Shown here: one piece after another, positions 17,520 through 25,098 of the stretch | Layout of the letters: the number at the start of each line of letters is the position of its first letter | Numbering within the stretch: the stretch's first letter is position 1 | Origin: Streptomyces sp. NBC_01283 | Lineage (GTDB): Bacteria; Actinomycetota; Actinomycetes; Streptomycetales; Streptomycetaceae | Assembly (NCBI RefSeq): GCF_041435335.1 | Contig: NZ_CP108430.1 | Span: 6,175,001 to 6,239,000 of the forward strand | Reading direction: 5' to 3' | DNA length: 64,000 bases | The notes under the pieces: generated by a model | What the model was told of the DNA's origin: nothing | The model's database searches: none | The model's input: the letters and a program-made list of their open reading frames with translations, nothing else | Translations under genes and position numbers: made by a program

Positions 17520-18881
17520 TCAGATGAGGAAGGCGTACTCCGTGAACTCCCATTCGGTGACGTGCTGTTGGAAGCGTTCGATCTCATTGCGCTTGTACGT
17601 GAGGAAGGCTTCGGTGAACTCCGCGCCCAGGAGCCCGGTCAGCGCTTCGTCGGCCTCCAGGGCGTCGAGCGCGGCGCCGAGCGTGCCGGGGAGACGGGGC
17701 GCGGAGTCCTCCTGGTAGCCGTGGCCCTCCAGCGGGGCGGGCGGCTCCGCCTTGTCGCGGATGCCGAGGAGCAGGGCGGCGACGGTGCCCGCCATGACGA
17801 GGTAGGGGTTGGCGGAGGCGTCGCCGAGCCGCAGCTCCAGCCTGGTCCCCGATCCCCTCTCCGGCGGTATCCGCAGCATGGCGCTGCGGTTGTCCAGGCC
17901 CCAGTCGATCAGCCAGGGGGCGAGGGTGTCGGGGCCGAAGCGCTTGTAGGAGTTGATGGTCGGGTTGAGCAGGGCGCTGAGGGCGGGCGCGTGGCGGAGG
18001 AGCCCGGCGATGGAGTGCCGGGCCGTCGTGGAGAGCCCGTCGGGGGCTTCCGCGTCCTCGAACACGTTGCGTCCGGCGCCGTCGACCAGGGAGACGTGCA
18101 GGTGGAAGCCGGAGCCGCCGAGTCCGTTGAACGGCTTGGCCATGAAGGTCGCGAGCCGTCCCTCGCGGCGGGCCGTCTCCTTGACGGCGGCCTTGAAGCG
18201 GAAGGCTCGGTCGGCCGCGTCCAGGGCGTCGGAGTGCCCGAGGTTGATCTCGAACTGCCCGCCGTCGAATTCGTGGTTGCCCGCGATGACGCCGACGCCG
18301 AGGGCGTCGAGTGAGCGCAGGGTCCGCAGGAGGTGGCCGTCCGGGTCGCCGCGGCGGCCGGCGCTGTAGACGTTGCCGGTGGCGCCCCCGTACACGGCCC
18401 ATCCGGAGGGGGCGGCGGGGTCGGCGTCGCACAGGAAGTACTCGAGCTCGGGCCCGACGACCGGGGTCACGGCGCCGCCGGCGTGCTCCTCCGCACGCTC
18501 AAGTACCCGCCGCAGCAGGGCGCGTGGTGATTCCGGGGTGGGTTCACCGGTGGCGGGATCGAAGGTGTCCCCGAGGCACCAGGCGACGCCGGGTTCCCAG
18601 GGCAGAGCCTGGAGGGTACTCAGATCAGGCCGTACGGAGACGTCCGGCAGCCCTGCGTCGAGCCCGCCGGGGACGGGGACGACGTCGCCCCGGGGGGTGG
18701 TGTGGTAGACGGCTCGGCAGAAGGAGAGCCCGTGTCCGCAGGCCGTCGGCAGATGTCCTATGAGGATGTCCCGGCCGCGGTCGGCGCCGAGGAGGTCCGG
18801 GTAGATCACGCGGACCACGTCCGTGCCCTGCGCTTGCAGCGCTTCCATTGCTGCTGTTGCGGCTGCGCTCGTTTCACTCAC
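17520..18881 (-). CDS. Glutamine synthetase-like gamma-glutamylamide ligase (GlnA3/GlnA4 type)
   Basis: A 453-residue GS-fold ligase. It keeps the key GS motifs VVGPELEYFLCD, GGQFEINLGHSDALDAAD, GSGFHLHVSLVDG, NSYKRFGPDTLAPW and RLELRLGDASANPYL, but it diverges from GlnA1/GlnA2, as do the Streptomyces amine ligases GlnA3 and GlnA4 that gamma-glutamylate polyamines or ethanolamine. It is therefore expected to join glutamate to an amine at the cost of ATP. The GTG at 18881 follows AAAGG. A perfect copy of the island operator lies 36 bp upstream. Amine permease, MarR and amidotransferase genes nearby support an amine-catabolism role. Confidence 0.88.
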   Translation of the reverse strand: MSETSAAATAAMEALQAQGTDVVRVIYPDLLGADRGRDILIGHLPTACGHGLSFCRAVYHTTPRGDVVPVPGGLDAGLPDVSVRPDLSTLQALPWEPGVAWCLGDTFDPATGEPTPESPRALLRRVLERAEEHAGGAVTPVVGPELEYFLCDADPAAPSGWAVYGGATGNVYSAGRRGDPDGHLLRTLRSLDALGVGVIAGNHEFDGGQFEINLGHSDALDAADRAFRFKAAVKETARREGRLATFMAKPFNGLGGSGFHLHVSLVDGAGRNVFEDAEAPDGLSTTARHSIAGLLRHAPALSALLNPTINSYKRFGPDTLAPWLIDWGLDNRSAMLRIPPERGSGTRLELRLGDASANPYLVMAGTVAALLLGIRDKAEPPAPLEGHGYQEDSAPRLPGTLGAALDALEADEALTGLLGAEFTEAFLTYKRNEIERFQQHVTEWEFTEYAFLI

Positions 18882-18916
18882 CCGTGGTCCAGCCTTTCTG
18901 CGAGGTGGATCGGGCT

Positions 18917-18938
18917 TATCGTTTGAGACCAAACGATA
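18917..18938. promoter_or_regulatory. Island operator 1 (perfect), upstream of the GS-like gene
   Basis: TATCGTTTG-AGAC-CAAACGATA: perfect 9-bp arms with a 4-bp centre. This is the best of five related sites in the island and defines the consensus TATCGTTTG-N4-CAAACGATA. Confidence 0.85.
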
Positions 18939-19076
18939 GAAACCCCCGGGGGTCCGCGCAAGCCCCTTCGGGGGGATCGGGGGGTAACTGGACGCGACCT
19001 GCGGGGCGTTGCCCCACGCGGGGGTCCCTGTATCGGCGGACAACGGCACCCCGTGGCGCTCAAACCGGCGGAGGCA

Positions 19077-19098
19077 TATCGTACGGATCCAAACGACG
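19077..19098. promoter_or_regulatory. Island operator 2, upstream of the acetoacetate-decarboxylase-like gene
   Basis: TATCGTACG-GATC-CAAACGACG has the same register as operator 1, with two mismatches in each arm. It lies 18 bp before the ATG at 19116, with the SD GAAGGAG immediately following it. Confidence 0.7.
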
Positions 19099-19115
19099 AG
19101 CGAAGGAGTCTGGCC

Positions 19116-19907
19116 ATGGCCCGAGTTCAGGGATTCTTTCCGCCCAAGTCCGCCACGGGCCGCTCCTCGATCATCCCGTCACCGCCCTGGCACTACTCGG
19201 GCGACCTGCTCACCGTCGAGTACCGCACCGACCCCGCCCGCGTCCGCGAACTCCTCCCCGCGCCCCTCGATCTGGCTGCCGACGACCCCGGCGCCGTCGC
19301 CCTCATCTGGGCCGACTGGCAGTCCTGCGGGGACTCCAGGGAGGAGCTGCTCGACCCGGTGCGGTCCCAGTACAAGGAGTGCTTCGCCGTCGTGCGCTGC
19401 GAGTACCGTGGCCGTACCTACTCGCGCTGCGTCTACATCTGGGTCGACAAGGACTTCGCCATCGCCCGCGGCAACCACCAGGGCTACCCGAAGAAGCTCG
19501 GCTCGATCCATCTCACGCGCCCGCACCCCTTCGGTCCCGCGCCCCGCATAGAGGGGGGCGCCACCTTCGGTGCGACGCTCGCCGCCGCCGACCGGCGCCT
19601 CGCCCAGGCCGTCGTGACCCTGCGCGAACCCTCCGAGTCGAACGGATTCGTCAACGCCCACCCCATGGCCCACCACCGCCAGCTCCCCTCCATAGAGGGG
19701 AAAGGGATGGCGCTCGATGAGTTGATCGCATCCGGTGCGGCTTCCTTCGAGGGGGGTCGGGCCTGGTCGGGTGAGGCGGACCTCGACCTCTTCGACGTGC
19801 CCACCGAAGAGCTGGCCGCGCTGACGATCGAGGAGCCCATCGGCGCGTACTACCGTCAGGTCGGCGTCACTTGGAACGGCGGGACCCTCCTGGAGACGAG
19901 CCTGTGA
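19116..19907 (+). CDS. Acetoacetate decarboxylase family protein
   Basis: A 263-residue member of the ADC fold. The conserved Lys-containing motif HQGYPKKLGSIHL corresponds to the Schiff-base lysine region of acetoacetate decarboxylase, and WHYSGDLLTVEYRTDPARVR, YKECFAVVRCEY and YIWVDKDFAIARGN are family landmarks. Related proteins decarboxylate, hydrate or cyclise keto acids, so the actual reaction is open; a keto-acid step in the ring-cleavage branch would fit. The ATG at 19116 follows GAAGGAG. It is divergent from the GS-like gene, each with its own copy of the island operator. Confidence 0.82.
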   Translation: MARVQGFFPPKSATGRSSIIPSPPWHYSGDLLTVEYRTDPARVRELLPAPLDLAADDPGAVALIWADWQSCGDSREELLDPVRSQYKECFAVVRCEYRGRTYSRCVYIWVDKDFAIARGNHQGYPKKLGSIHLTRPHPFGPAPRIEGGATFGATLAAADRRLAQAVVTLREPSESNGFVNAHPMAHHRQLPSIEGKGMALDELIASGAASFEGGRAWSGEADLDLFDVPTEELAALTIEEPIGAYYRQVGVTWNGGTLLETSL

Positions 19908-19916
19908 ACCGCAGGC

Positions 19917-21410
19917 CTACTGCCCCGCCCCCGTACCGATCCCCGCGTACGTCTCCGGTCGCACCCTCCGCAGCCAAAGCCCCCACACCACCCCCGCCGC
20001 ACCAGTGGCGAGGATCAGGCACGGCAATATCCACCGCAGCGGATTCCCGGGCGAAACCCCCAGCTGCACGCTGAAGTTGGTCAGCGCCAGCCAGAAGAAG
20101 ACGGCGAGGGCGACGCCCGAGAGGAGCGGGGCGGCGAGCCGGTTCCACAGGGGCTCGCTCAGTTCGCGGTGGCGGACGAAGTAGGCGATGACCGAGGCCG
20201 ACGTGGCGAGCAGGAGGAGGATCACGCCGAGGGCGCCGAGATTGGTCAGCCAGGTGAAGACATCCATCACCGGGTCACGCCCCGCCAGCGCGAAGACACC
20301 GATGACGACGACACTGAGGGCGGTCTGGAGCAGGGAACCCCGGTGCGGTGACTTGTGCCGGGGGTGGAGCGCCCCGAGCCCGCGCGGCAGCACACCCTCC
20401 CGGCCCAGCGAACGGACGTACCGGGCAACGGCGTTGTGGAAGGAGAGCAGCGCGGCGAGCAGGCTGGTGATGAGGAAGAGCTGTGCGAAGTCGGAGAAGG
20501 CGGAGTTGAGCCCGCTGCTGCGGTCGCTGAGGAAGAACAGCATCTCCGGGCCCTGCTCCGCCGCGACCTTCGTGGCCTGCCCGGTGCCGGCCCCGCTGAT
20601 CATCGCCCACGCGGTGGCGGCGTAGAAGACACCGATGAGGCCCACGGCGATGTACGTGGCGCGCGCCACCGTGCGGCGCGGATCACGGCACTCCTCGCTG
20701 TAGAGCGCCGCCGACTCGAAGCCCATGTACGCGGCGAACACGCAGCACAGCGCGACCCCGAGCGCGCCGTCCGTCGCGGCGGCCCGCGTGAACGGGGTGG
20801 CGGAGATCCCCTGCGGGGCGTCGGCGAACATCCCGATGTCGAAGACCAGCACGGTGCCGAATTCGAGTACGAGCAGTACGGCGAGCACCTTCACGCCCAG
20901 GTCCACGCGCCGGTAGCCGAGCGCACCCACGACGACCGTGCAGGCGAGGACGAGCGCCCACCACGGGATGTCGGCGCCGGTCTTGGATTCGATGAACTGC
21001 GAGGTCGTCGCCCCGAAGAGCCCCGCGATACCGATCTGCATCGCGTTGTACGCGAGCAGCGCCACGAAGGCCGCACCGACACCGGCGGTACGCCCGAGCC
21101 CCTGCGCGGTGTACGCGTAGAACGCCCCCGCACCCGTGATGCGGCGGCTCATCGCCGCGTATCCCGCACTGAAGAGCGCGAGGACGACGCCGACGAGGAG
21201 GTAGAGCAGGGGTATGCCGAGGATCCCGGTGACGCCGAGGGACTGCGGTATGCCGCCCGCGGCCACGGTGAGCGGGGCCGATGCCGCCACGACGGCGAAG
21301 ACGATGCCGGTGACGCCGATACGGCGCTCGGGCGCGAGGGCGGGTGCGGAGGCGGGGGGAGGCGGCGGTGCGGGAGCGGGCATGGGCGTGCCGGGGTGAT
21401 CGATGGTCAT
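19917..21410 (-). CDS. APC family amino acid/amine permease
   Basis: A 497-residue transporter with about 12 helices. Characteristic stretches are GVTGIVFAVVAASAPLTVAA, MSRRITGAGAFYAYTAQGLG, CCVFAAYMGFESAALYSEEC and SFHNAVARYVRSLGREGVLP, as in the APC permeases that accompany polyamine or amine catabolism genes. The ATG at 21410 follows GGAGG. Its stop converges with the ADC-like gene with only 9 bp between. It is divergent from the MarR gene over a region holding island operator 3, so substrate import is likely induced with the rest of the cluster. Confidence 0.9.
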   Translation of the reverse strand: MTIDHPGTPMPAPAPPPPPASAPALAPERRIGVTGIVFAVVAASAPLTVAAGGIPQSLGVTGILGIPLLYLLVGVVLALFSAGYAAMSRRITGAGAFYAYTAQGLGRTAGVGAAFVALLAYNAMQIGIAGLFGATTSQFIESKTGADIPWWALVLACTVVVGALGYRRVDLGVKVLAVLLVLEFGTVLVFDIGMFADAPQGISATPFTRAAATDGALGVALCCVFAAYMGFESAALYSEECRDPRRTVARATYIAVGLIGVFYAATAWAMISGAGTGQATKVAAEQGPEMLFFLSDRSSGLNSAFSDFAQLFLITSLLAALLSFHNAVARYVRSLGREGVLPRGLGALHPRHKSPHRGSLLQTALSVVVIGVFALAGRDPVMDVFTWLTNLGALGVILLLLATSASVIAYFVRHRELSEPLWNRLAAPLLSGVALAVFFWLALTNFSVQLGVSPGNPLRWILPCLILATGAAGVVWGLWLRRVRPETYAGIGTGAGQ

Positions 21411-21495
21411 GCCGGGCCTCCGGGGAGGGGAGGAGAGGAGAGGAGAGGGAGGGGAGAGGGGTGGGAAGAGAAACGCGTATCCGCTGGATGCGCGT

Positions 21496-21517
21496 TATCG
21501 TTTGAACCCGTACGAAA
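21496..21517. promoter_or_regulatory. Island operator 3, between the permease and marR
   Basis: TATCGTTTG-AACC-CGTACGAAA: the left arm is perfect and the right arm is degenerate. It lies 86 bp upstream of the permease ATG and 108 bp upstream of the MarR GTG. A polypurine tract (21421-21476) separates it from the permease. The site could mediate MarR autoregulation. Confidence 0.65.
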
Positions 21518-21624
21518 TTCGAGTGGCGCTGATGGTACGGACGCGCATACGCCCCGGCAAGAGGTCTTGGGAGACTGGAGGCGTGCAGGCGCCACCGGCA
21601 CCACAGGGACGAGGAGATACGGAC

Positions 21625-22224
21625 GTGACGGGCTACCGCTCCATCCGCGAGACCGAGAAGGCGGTCCGGGCCAAGCTCGGCGGCACCCCCCTCAAGTACG
21701 AGCAGATGGCCGCCGTCTCGAACATCTACCGCGCGGCTTCGGCCGTCCGGCAGCACTTCGAGAACTCCGTGCTGCGCGGGGCCGAGCTGACGTGGACGTC
21801 GTTCGTTGTCCTGTACGTGGTCTGGATCTGGGGGGAGATGGAGACGCGGTACGTCGCCGAGGAGGCGGGCATCTCCAAGGGCACGCTGACCGGGGTCGCC
21901 CGCACCCTCGCGGGGCGGGGCCTGCTGGAACGGCGCGGCCACCCCGGCGACGGGCGGCTCGCGCTGCTGCGGCTCACGGAGGAGGGGGAGCGGCTGATGG
22001 AGAAGGTGTTCCCCGCCTTCAACGCGGAGGAGGCGTTCGTCGCCGACGGGCTGACGGACGAGGAGTGCAGGACCCTGGCGGATCTGCTGCGGAAGATCGT
22101 GGTGCAGACGGAGGAGAAGGGGGAGGAGCGAAGGCTGGAACTCCTCGACGGAGCGGAGCCGGCTCCTCGCCGGAGCGGCAGGCGGGCCAAGGGGCCGCTG
22201 GGCGAGGGTCTTGAGCAGCGTTGA
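21625..22224 (+). CDS. MarR family transcriptional regulator (candidate master regulator of the island)
   Basis: A 199-residue MarR protein. The winged-helix core is LTWTSFVVLYVVWIWGEMET, VAEEAGISKGTLTGVARTLA and the wing RRGHPGDGRLALLRLTEEGE, flanked by dimerisation helices. The N-terminal extension (TGYRSIRETEKAVRAKLGG) and C-terminal basic tail (PRRSGRRAKG) are longer than the minimal family. The GTG at 21625 follows GAGGAG with 8-bp spacing; upstream in-frame codons lie in the operator region. Its central position among five identical-register operators makes it the leading candidate to bind them, with an amine or aromatic intermediate as inducer. Confidence 0.88.
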   Translation: MTGYRSIRETEKAVRAKLGGTPLKYEQMAAVSNIYRAASAVRQHFENSVLRGAELTWTSFVVLYVVWIWGEMETRYVAEEAGISKGTLTGVARTLAGRGLLERRGHPGDGRLALLRLTEEGERLMEKVFPAFNAEEAFVADGLTDEECRTLADLLRKIVVQTEEKGEERRLELLDGAEPAPRRSGRRAKGPLGEGLEQR

Positions 22225-22341
22225 TCACGGGCTCCGCCCGGCGTTGACCACTGGCTTCGCCCGGCTTTGCGCGCACGGCGGTTGACCACCGGCTCCGCCC
22301 GGCGTTGACCACCGGCTCCGCTCGGCTTTGCGCGCACGGCG
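22220..22341. repeat. Higher-order tandem repeat (23 + 23 + 15 bp) downstream of marR
   Basis: Two 61-bp composite units lie at 22220-22280 and 22281-22341. Each consists of two 23-bp units of the type GTTGACCACCGGCTCCGCC plus CGGC, followed by a 15-bp TTTGCGCGCACGGCG. Further degraded GGTCACCGGCTCCG copies run to about 22510. The first unit overlaps the last codons of marR. No gene is seen from 22225 to 22554. Confidence 0.85.
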
Positions 22342-22380
22342 GCAGGTCACCGGCTCCGTCCCGCTCCGGGCGTCGGAAGC

Positions 22381-22424
22381 TCACCGGCTGCGCCGAGTTC
22401 GTCCTCAAGCGCCGGACGGGCTGG
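22381..22424 (-). repeat. 44-bp dispersed intergenic element, copy A
   Basis: Read on the minus strand it contains GTCCGGCGCTTGAGGACGAA and then CTCGGCGCAGCCGGTGA. It matches copy B at 28361-28404 in the opposite orientation with only scattered substitutions. From memory, sequences of this GCTTGAGGACGAACTCGGC type recur in many Streptomyces intergenic regions. Confidence 0.75.
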
Positions 22425-22554
22425 GGTGGGTGGCCCCCCCCGGGCCCCGCCCGGCGTTGCACGGCGGCAGGTCACCGGCTCCGCCCCGCCCCGCCCGCCG
22501 CAAGGTCACCAGCCCGCCAAGTCCCGTCTGTCCTTCAGCCTCAGACCGGCCGAG

Positions 22555-23361
22555 TTACTCCCGCTGCGCCGCATGCACCAGCGCCCCGAACAGCCTCTGC
22601 TGCGCCACGTCCGAGCCAGCGGTGTCCTCCGGATGCCACTGAACAGCCGCGAACCAACCCTCCCCATACGGGAGTTCCAGTGCCTCCACCGTCCCGTCCG
22701 CCGCCCGGCCCGTAGCGACGAGCCCGCGTCCCAGCGCCTCCACGCACTGATGGTGGAAGCAGGAAGCCTCCACCTTCTCGGCGCCCATGGCCCGGGCCAC
22801 CACCGAACCGGAAGTCATCCGCACCGGATGCACCACGTGCCGGTGCTCCGACTCCGGCCCGCCCATGTCCTGCCGCAGTGAACCGCCCAGCGCGACGTTC
22901 ACCACCTGCAGCCCCCGGCAGACGGCCAGCAGAGGCAGGCCGCAGGCCACCGCGCACTCCGCGAGCGCGAGGTCGAACGCATCCTGGGCGTCATCCACGT
23001 CGTATACGGAACCGTGCACCTCGCCCCCGGCGCTCGCGTCCTCGTACCGCCACGGCGCCACATCCCCGCCCCCCGGCAGCAGCAGCCCGTCGCACCGGGC
23101 CAGTCTCGCCGCCGCCTCGCCGGGCGGGCCGGGCAGCATCATGAACGGCTCACCGCCCGCGCGGAACACCGCCTCCGCCAACGCCCGCGCCGTCACAACG
23201 GCTTCGTACCGAAGTGCCGACGTCGACGCCGCGTACCGCTGCGGCAGAGCGATCAGCGGGCGGCGGCCCCCTGAGTGGCCTCCCGGGTGGCTCCCCGGGA
23301 GGCCCCCCGAGCGGCCCCCCGCACGGTTCCCCCCGCCGGGAGGCGTCAAAGCTGGATCCAC
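22555..23361 (-). CDS. Class I glutamine amidotransferase/peptidase C26 (PuuD-like gamma-glutamyl hydrolase)
   Basis: A roughly 268-residue gamma-glutamyl hydrolase candidate. The nucleophile elbow is LAVCRGLQVVNVALGGSL, and the catalytic His-Glu pair is in VQWHPEDTA. LLLPGGGDVAPWRYEDAS and HRHVVHPVRM match the PuuD family that removes glutamate from gamma-glutamyl-GABA. It would release the processed amine product from its gamma-glutamyl carrier. The start is unclear: the GTG at 23361 gives a Gly/Pro-rich leader before LIALPQRY and overlaps the stop of a decayed aldehyde dehydrogenase remnant. Island operator 4 lies 76 bp upstream. Confidence 0.85.
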   Translation of the reverse strand: MDPALTPPGGGNRAGGRSGGLPGSHPGGHSGGRRPLIALPQRYAASTSALRYEAVVTARALAEAVFRAGGEPFMMLPGPPGEAAARLARCDGLLLPGGGDVAPWRYEDASAGGEVHGSVYDVDDAQDAFDLALAECAVACGLPLLAVCRGLQVVNVALGGSLRQDMGGPESEHRHVVHPVRMTSGSVVARAMGAEKVEASCFHHQCVEALGRGLVATGRAADGTVEALELPYGEGWFAAVQWHPEDTAGSDVAQQRLFGALVHAAQRE

Positions 23362-23426
23362 GTCGTCTTCAGCTCCGTGTACTTCTCCATCGCGTGCACC
23401 GACTTGTCCCACCCGCTGCGATACTC
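23346..23426 (-). pseudogene. C-terminal remnant of a PuuC-like aldehyde dehydrogenase
   Basis: The reverse strand reads EYRSGWDKSVHAMEKYTELK then TTWIQL and a TGA at 23348-23346. This is the canonical C-terminus of gamma-glutamyl-aminobutyraldehyde dehydrogenases (GxDKSxHAxxKYTELKTxWI). Nothing further upstream matches the family: the island operator begins 11 bp away, and no start codon or body of the enzyme is present. An aldehyde dehydrogenase gene has been deleted down to about 25 codons, leaving the amidotransferase next to the operator. Confidence 0.8.
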
Positions 23427-23436
23427 GGTGTGCGGT

Positions 23437-23458
23437 ATTCGTTTGAGCCCAAACAATA
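23437..23458. promoter_or_regulatory. Island operator 4, upstream of the amidotransferase
   Basis: ATTCGTTTG-AGCC-CAAACAATA matches the operator consensus in register, with CGTTTG and CAAAC intact. It is 54 bp from operator 5; the two serve the divergent amidotransferase and hpaE promoters. Confidence 0.75.
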
Positions 23459-23511
23459 GCCGAACAGGGCTGCCCTATCGAGGGGTTGACCGGTCGCCAC
23501 GCCGCTCCTAA

Positions 23512-23533
23512 TGTTGTTTGGGTTCAAACGAAC
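23512..23533. promoter_or_regulatory. Island operator 5, upstream of hpaE
   Basis: TGTTGTTTG-GGTT-CAAACGAAC has core arms GTTTG and CAAAC(G). It ends 1 bp before the SD GGAGGA and 11 bp before the hpaE ATG, so an occupied site would block the hpa transcript directly. Confidence 0.75.
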
Positions 23534-23544
23534 TGGAGGACCTC

Positions 23545-25098
23545 ATGGCTCCCCCCGCCCCCGAGGCACCGGAGAACTCCTCGCACACCGCGACCGTCGC
23601 CGGTGTCCCCGTCGACACCCGGCACTGGATCGGCGGGCGGCGCGTCGCCTCCGCGTCCGGCGCCACCTTCACCGATGACTCGCCACTCGACGGCACCCCG
23701 CTCGCCGAGATCGCCCGCGGCGGAGCCGAAGAGGCGCGGGCAGCCGTGGCCGCGGCCCGCGAGGCCTTTCCCGGCTGGGCCGCCACCCCGCCCACCGAAC
23801 GCGCCCGGCTCCTGCACGCCGTCGCCGACGGGGTCGAGGCCCGCACCGAGGACCTCGCAGCCGTCGAGACCGCCGACAACGGCGCGCTCCTGCGCTCCCA
23901 CCGCCGCGGTGTCATGCCCCGCGTCGCCCACAACCTCCGCTACTTCGCCGACCGCCTGCTCGCCCTCGCCCACGACGACTTCGAGACCCGGGGGCACACG
24001 AACCACGTGAGCTGGGACCCGGCAGGACCGGCCGTCCTCATCACGCCGTGGAACGCCCCGCTGATGCTGGCCAGCTGGAAGACCGGGCCCGCGCTCGCCG
24101 CCGGGAGCACCGTCGTCCTCAAGCCCTCCGAGTGGACCCCGCTGACCGCGTCGCTCTTCGCGGACATCGCCCACGAGGCGGGCCTCCCGGCCGGGGTGTT
24201 CAACGTGGTGCAGGGGTACGGGGCGGAGGCCGGGGCGCCGCTCGTCGCCGATCCCGGCGTGCGCCGCATCAGCTTCACCGGGTCCGTTCCCACCGCGCGG
24301 CGGATCGCTGCGACCGCGGCCGAACGCCTCGTGCCGTGCAGCTTCGAACTGGGCGGCAAATCCCCGCTGCTCGTCTTCGCCGACGCCGATCCGGAGCTCG
24401 CCGCCGACCTCGCCGTAGAGCAGTTCGACAATGCCGGGCAGGTCTGTCTGGCCGCCACTCGCATCCTGGTCGAGGAGTCCGCCCGGGACGCCTTCCTCGG
24501 GCACATTCTTGACCGGGTAACGAAGTTGACCCAGGGAGATCCGCGCGACGAGGCAACCGACGTCGGGCCCAACATCCACCCCCGGCACGTCGAGCGCGTC
24601 GACGGATTCGTCCGGCGCGCCCTGGACGCGGGCGCGAAGGCCGTCATCGGCGGCGGCCCCAACACCGCACTCGGCGGCAACTACTACCTCCCCACCCTCC
24701 TCACCGACGTCGACCAGGACTCCGAGATCGTCCAGGAAGAGGTCTTCGGACCCGTCCTCACCCTCCAGACCTTCCCCGACGGCGACGAGGACGAGGCCGT
24801 GCGCCTCGCCAACGGCACCCGCTTCGGCCTCGCCGCGACCCTCGCCACCGGCGACCGCGAGCGTGCCGCCCGGGTCTCCGCACGGCTCGTCGCCGGCACG
24901 GTCTGGGTCAACTGCTTCTTCGTGCGCGACCTCTCCGCACCCTTCGGCGGCTCCCGCGACTCGGGGATCGGGCGCGAGGGCGGCGACTGGTCCTTCGACT
25001 TCTACTGCGACCTGAAGAACACCGTGACCGCGCCAATGGGGCCTCCCCTGCTCGAGCGGAGCCGAGAGCTTGGGGAAGGACGGGCCCGCCATGGGTGA
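23545..25098 (+). CDS. hpaE: Aldehyde dehydrogenase, 5-carboxymethyl-2-hydroxymuconate semialdehyde dehydrogenase-like
   Basis: A 517-residue NAD-dependent aldehyde dehydrogenase. It has the Rossmann and catalytic elements PWNAPLMLASWKTGPALAAG, VLKPSEWTPLTA, FTGSVPTARRIAATAAE, the general-base Glu in FELGGKSPLLVF, the nucleophile Cys in FDNAGQVCLAATR, and EEVFGPVLTLQTF. Next to an HpaD-type dioxygenase it most likely oxidises the ring-cleavage semialdehyde of homoprotocatechuate (HpaE role). The ATG at 23545 follows GGAGGA. It leads a five-gene unit ending with the ferredoxin reductase and overlaps hpaD by 8 bp. Confidence 0.88.
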   Translation: MAPPAPEAPENSSHTATVAGVPVDTRHWIGGRRVASASGATFTDDSPLDGTPLAEIARGGAEEARAAVAAAREAFPGWAATPPTERARLLHAVADGVEARTEDLAAVETADNGALLRSHRRGVMPRVAHNLRYFADRLLALAHDDFETRGHTNHVSWDPAGPAVLITPWNAPLMLASWKTGPALAAGSTVVLKPSEWTPLTASLFADIAHEAGLPAGVFNVVQGYGAEAGAPLVADPGVRRISFTGSVPTARRIAATAAERLVPCSFELGGKSPLLVFADADPELAADLAVEQFDNAGQVCLAATRILVEESARDAFLGHILDRVTKLTQGDPRDEATDVGPNIHPRHVERVDGFVRRALDAGAKAVIGGGPNTALGGNYYLPTLLTDVDQDSEIVQEEVFGPVLTLQTFPDGDEDEAVRLANGTRFGLAATLATGDRERAARVSARLVAGTVWVNCFFVRDLSAPFGGSRDSGIGREGGDWSFDFYCDLKNTVTAPMGPPLLERSRELGEGRARHG

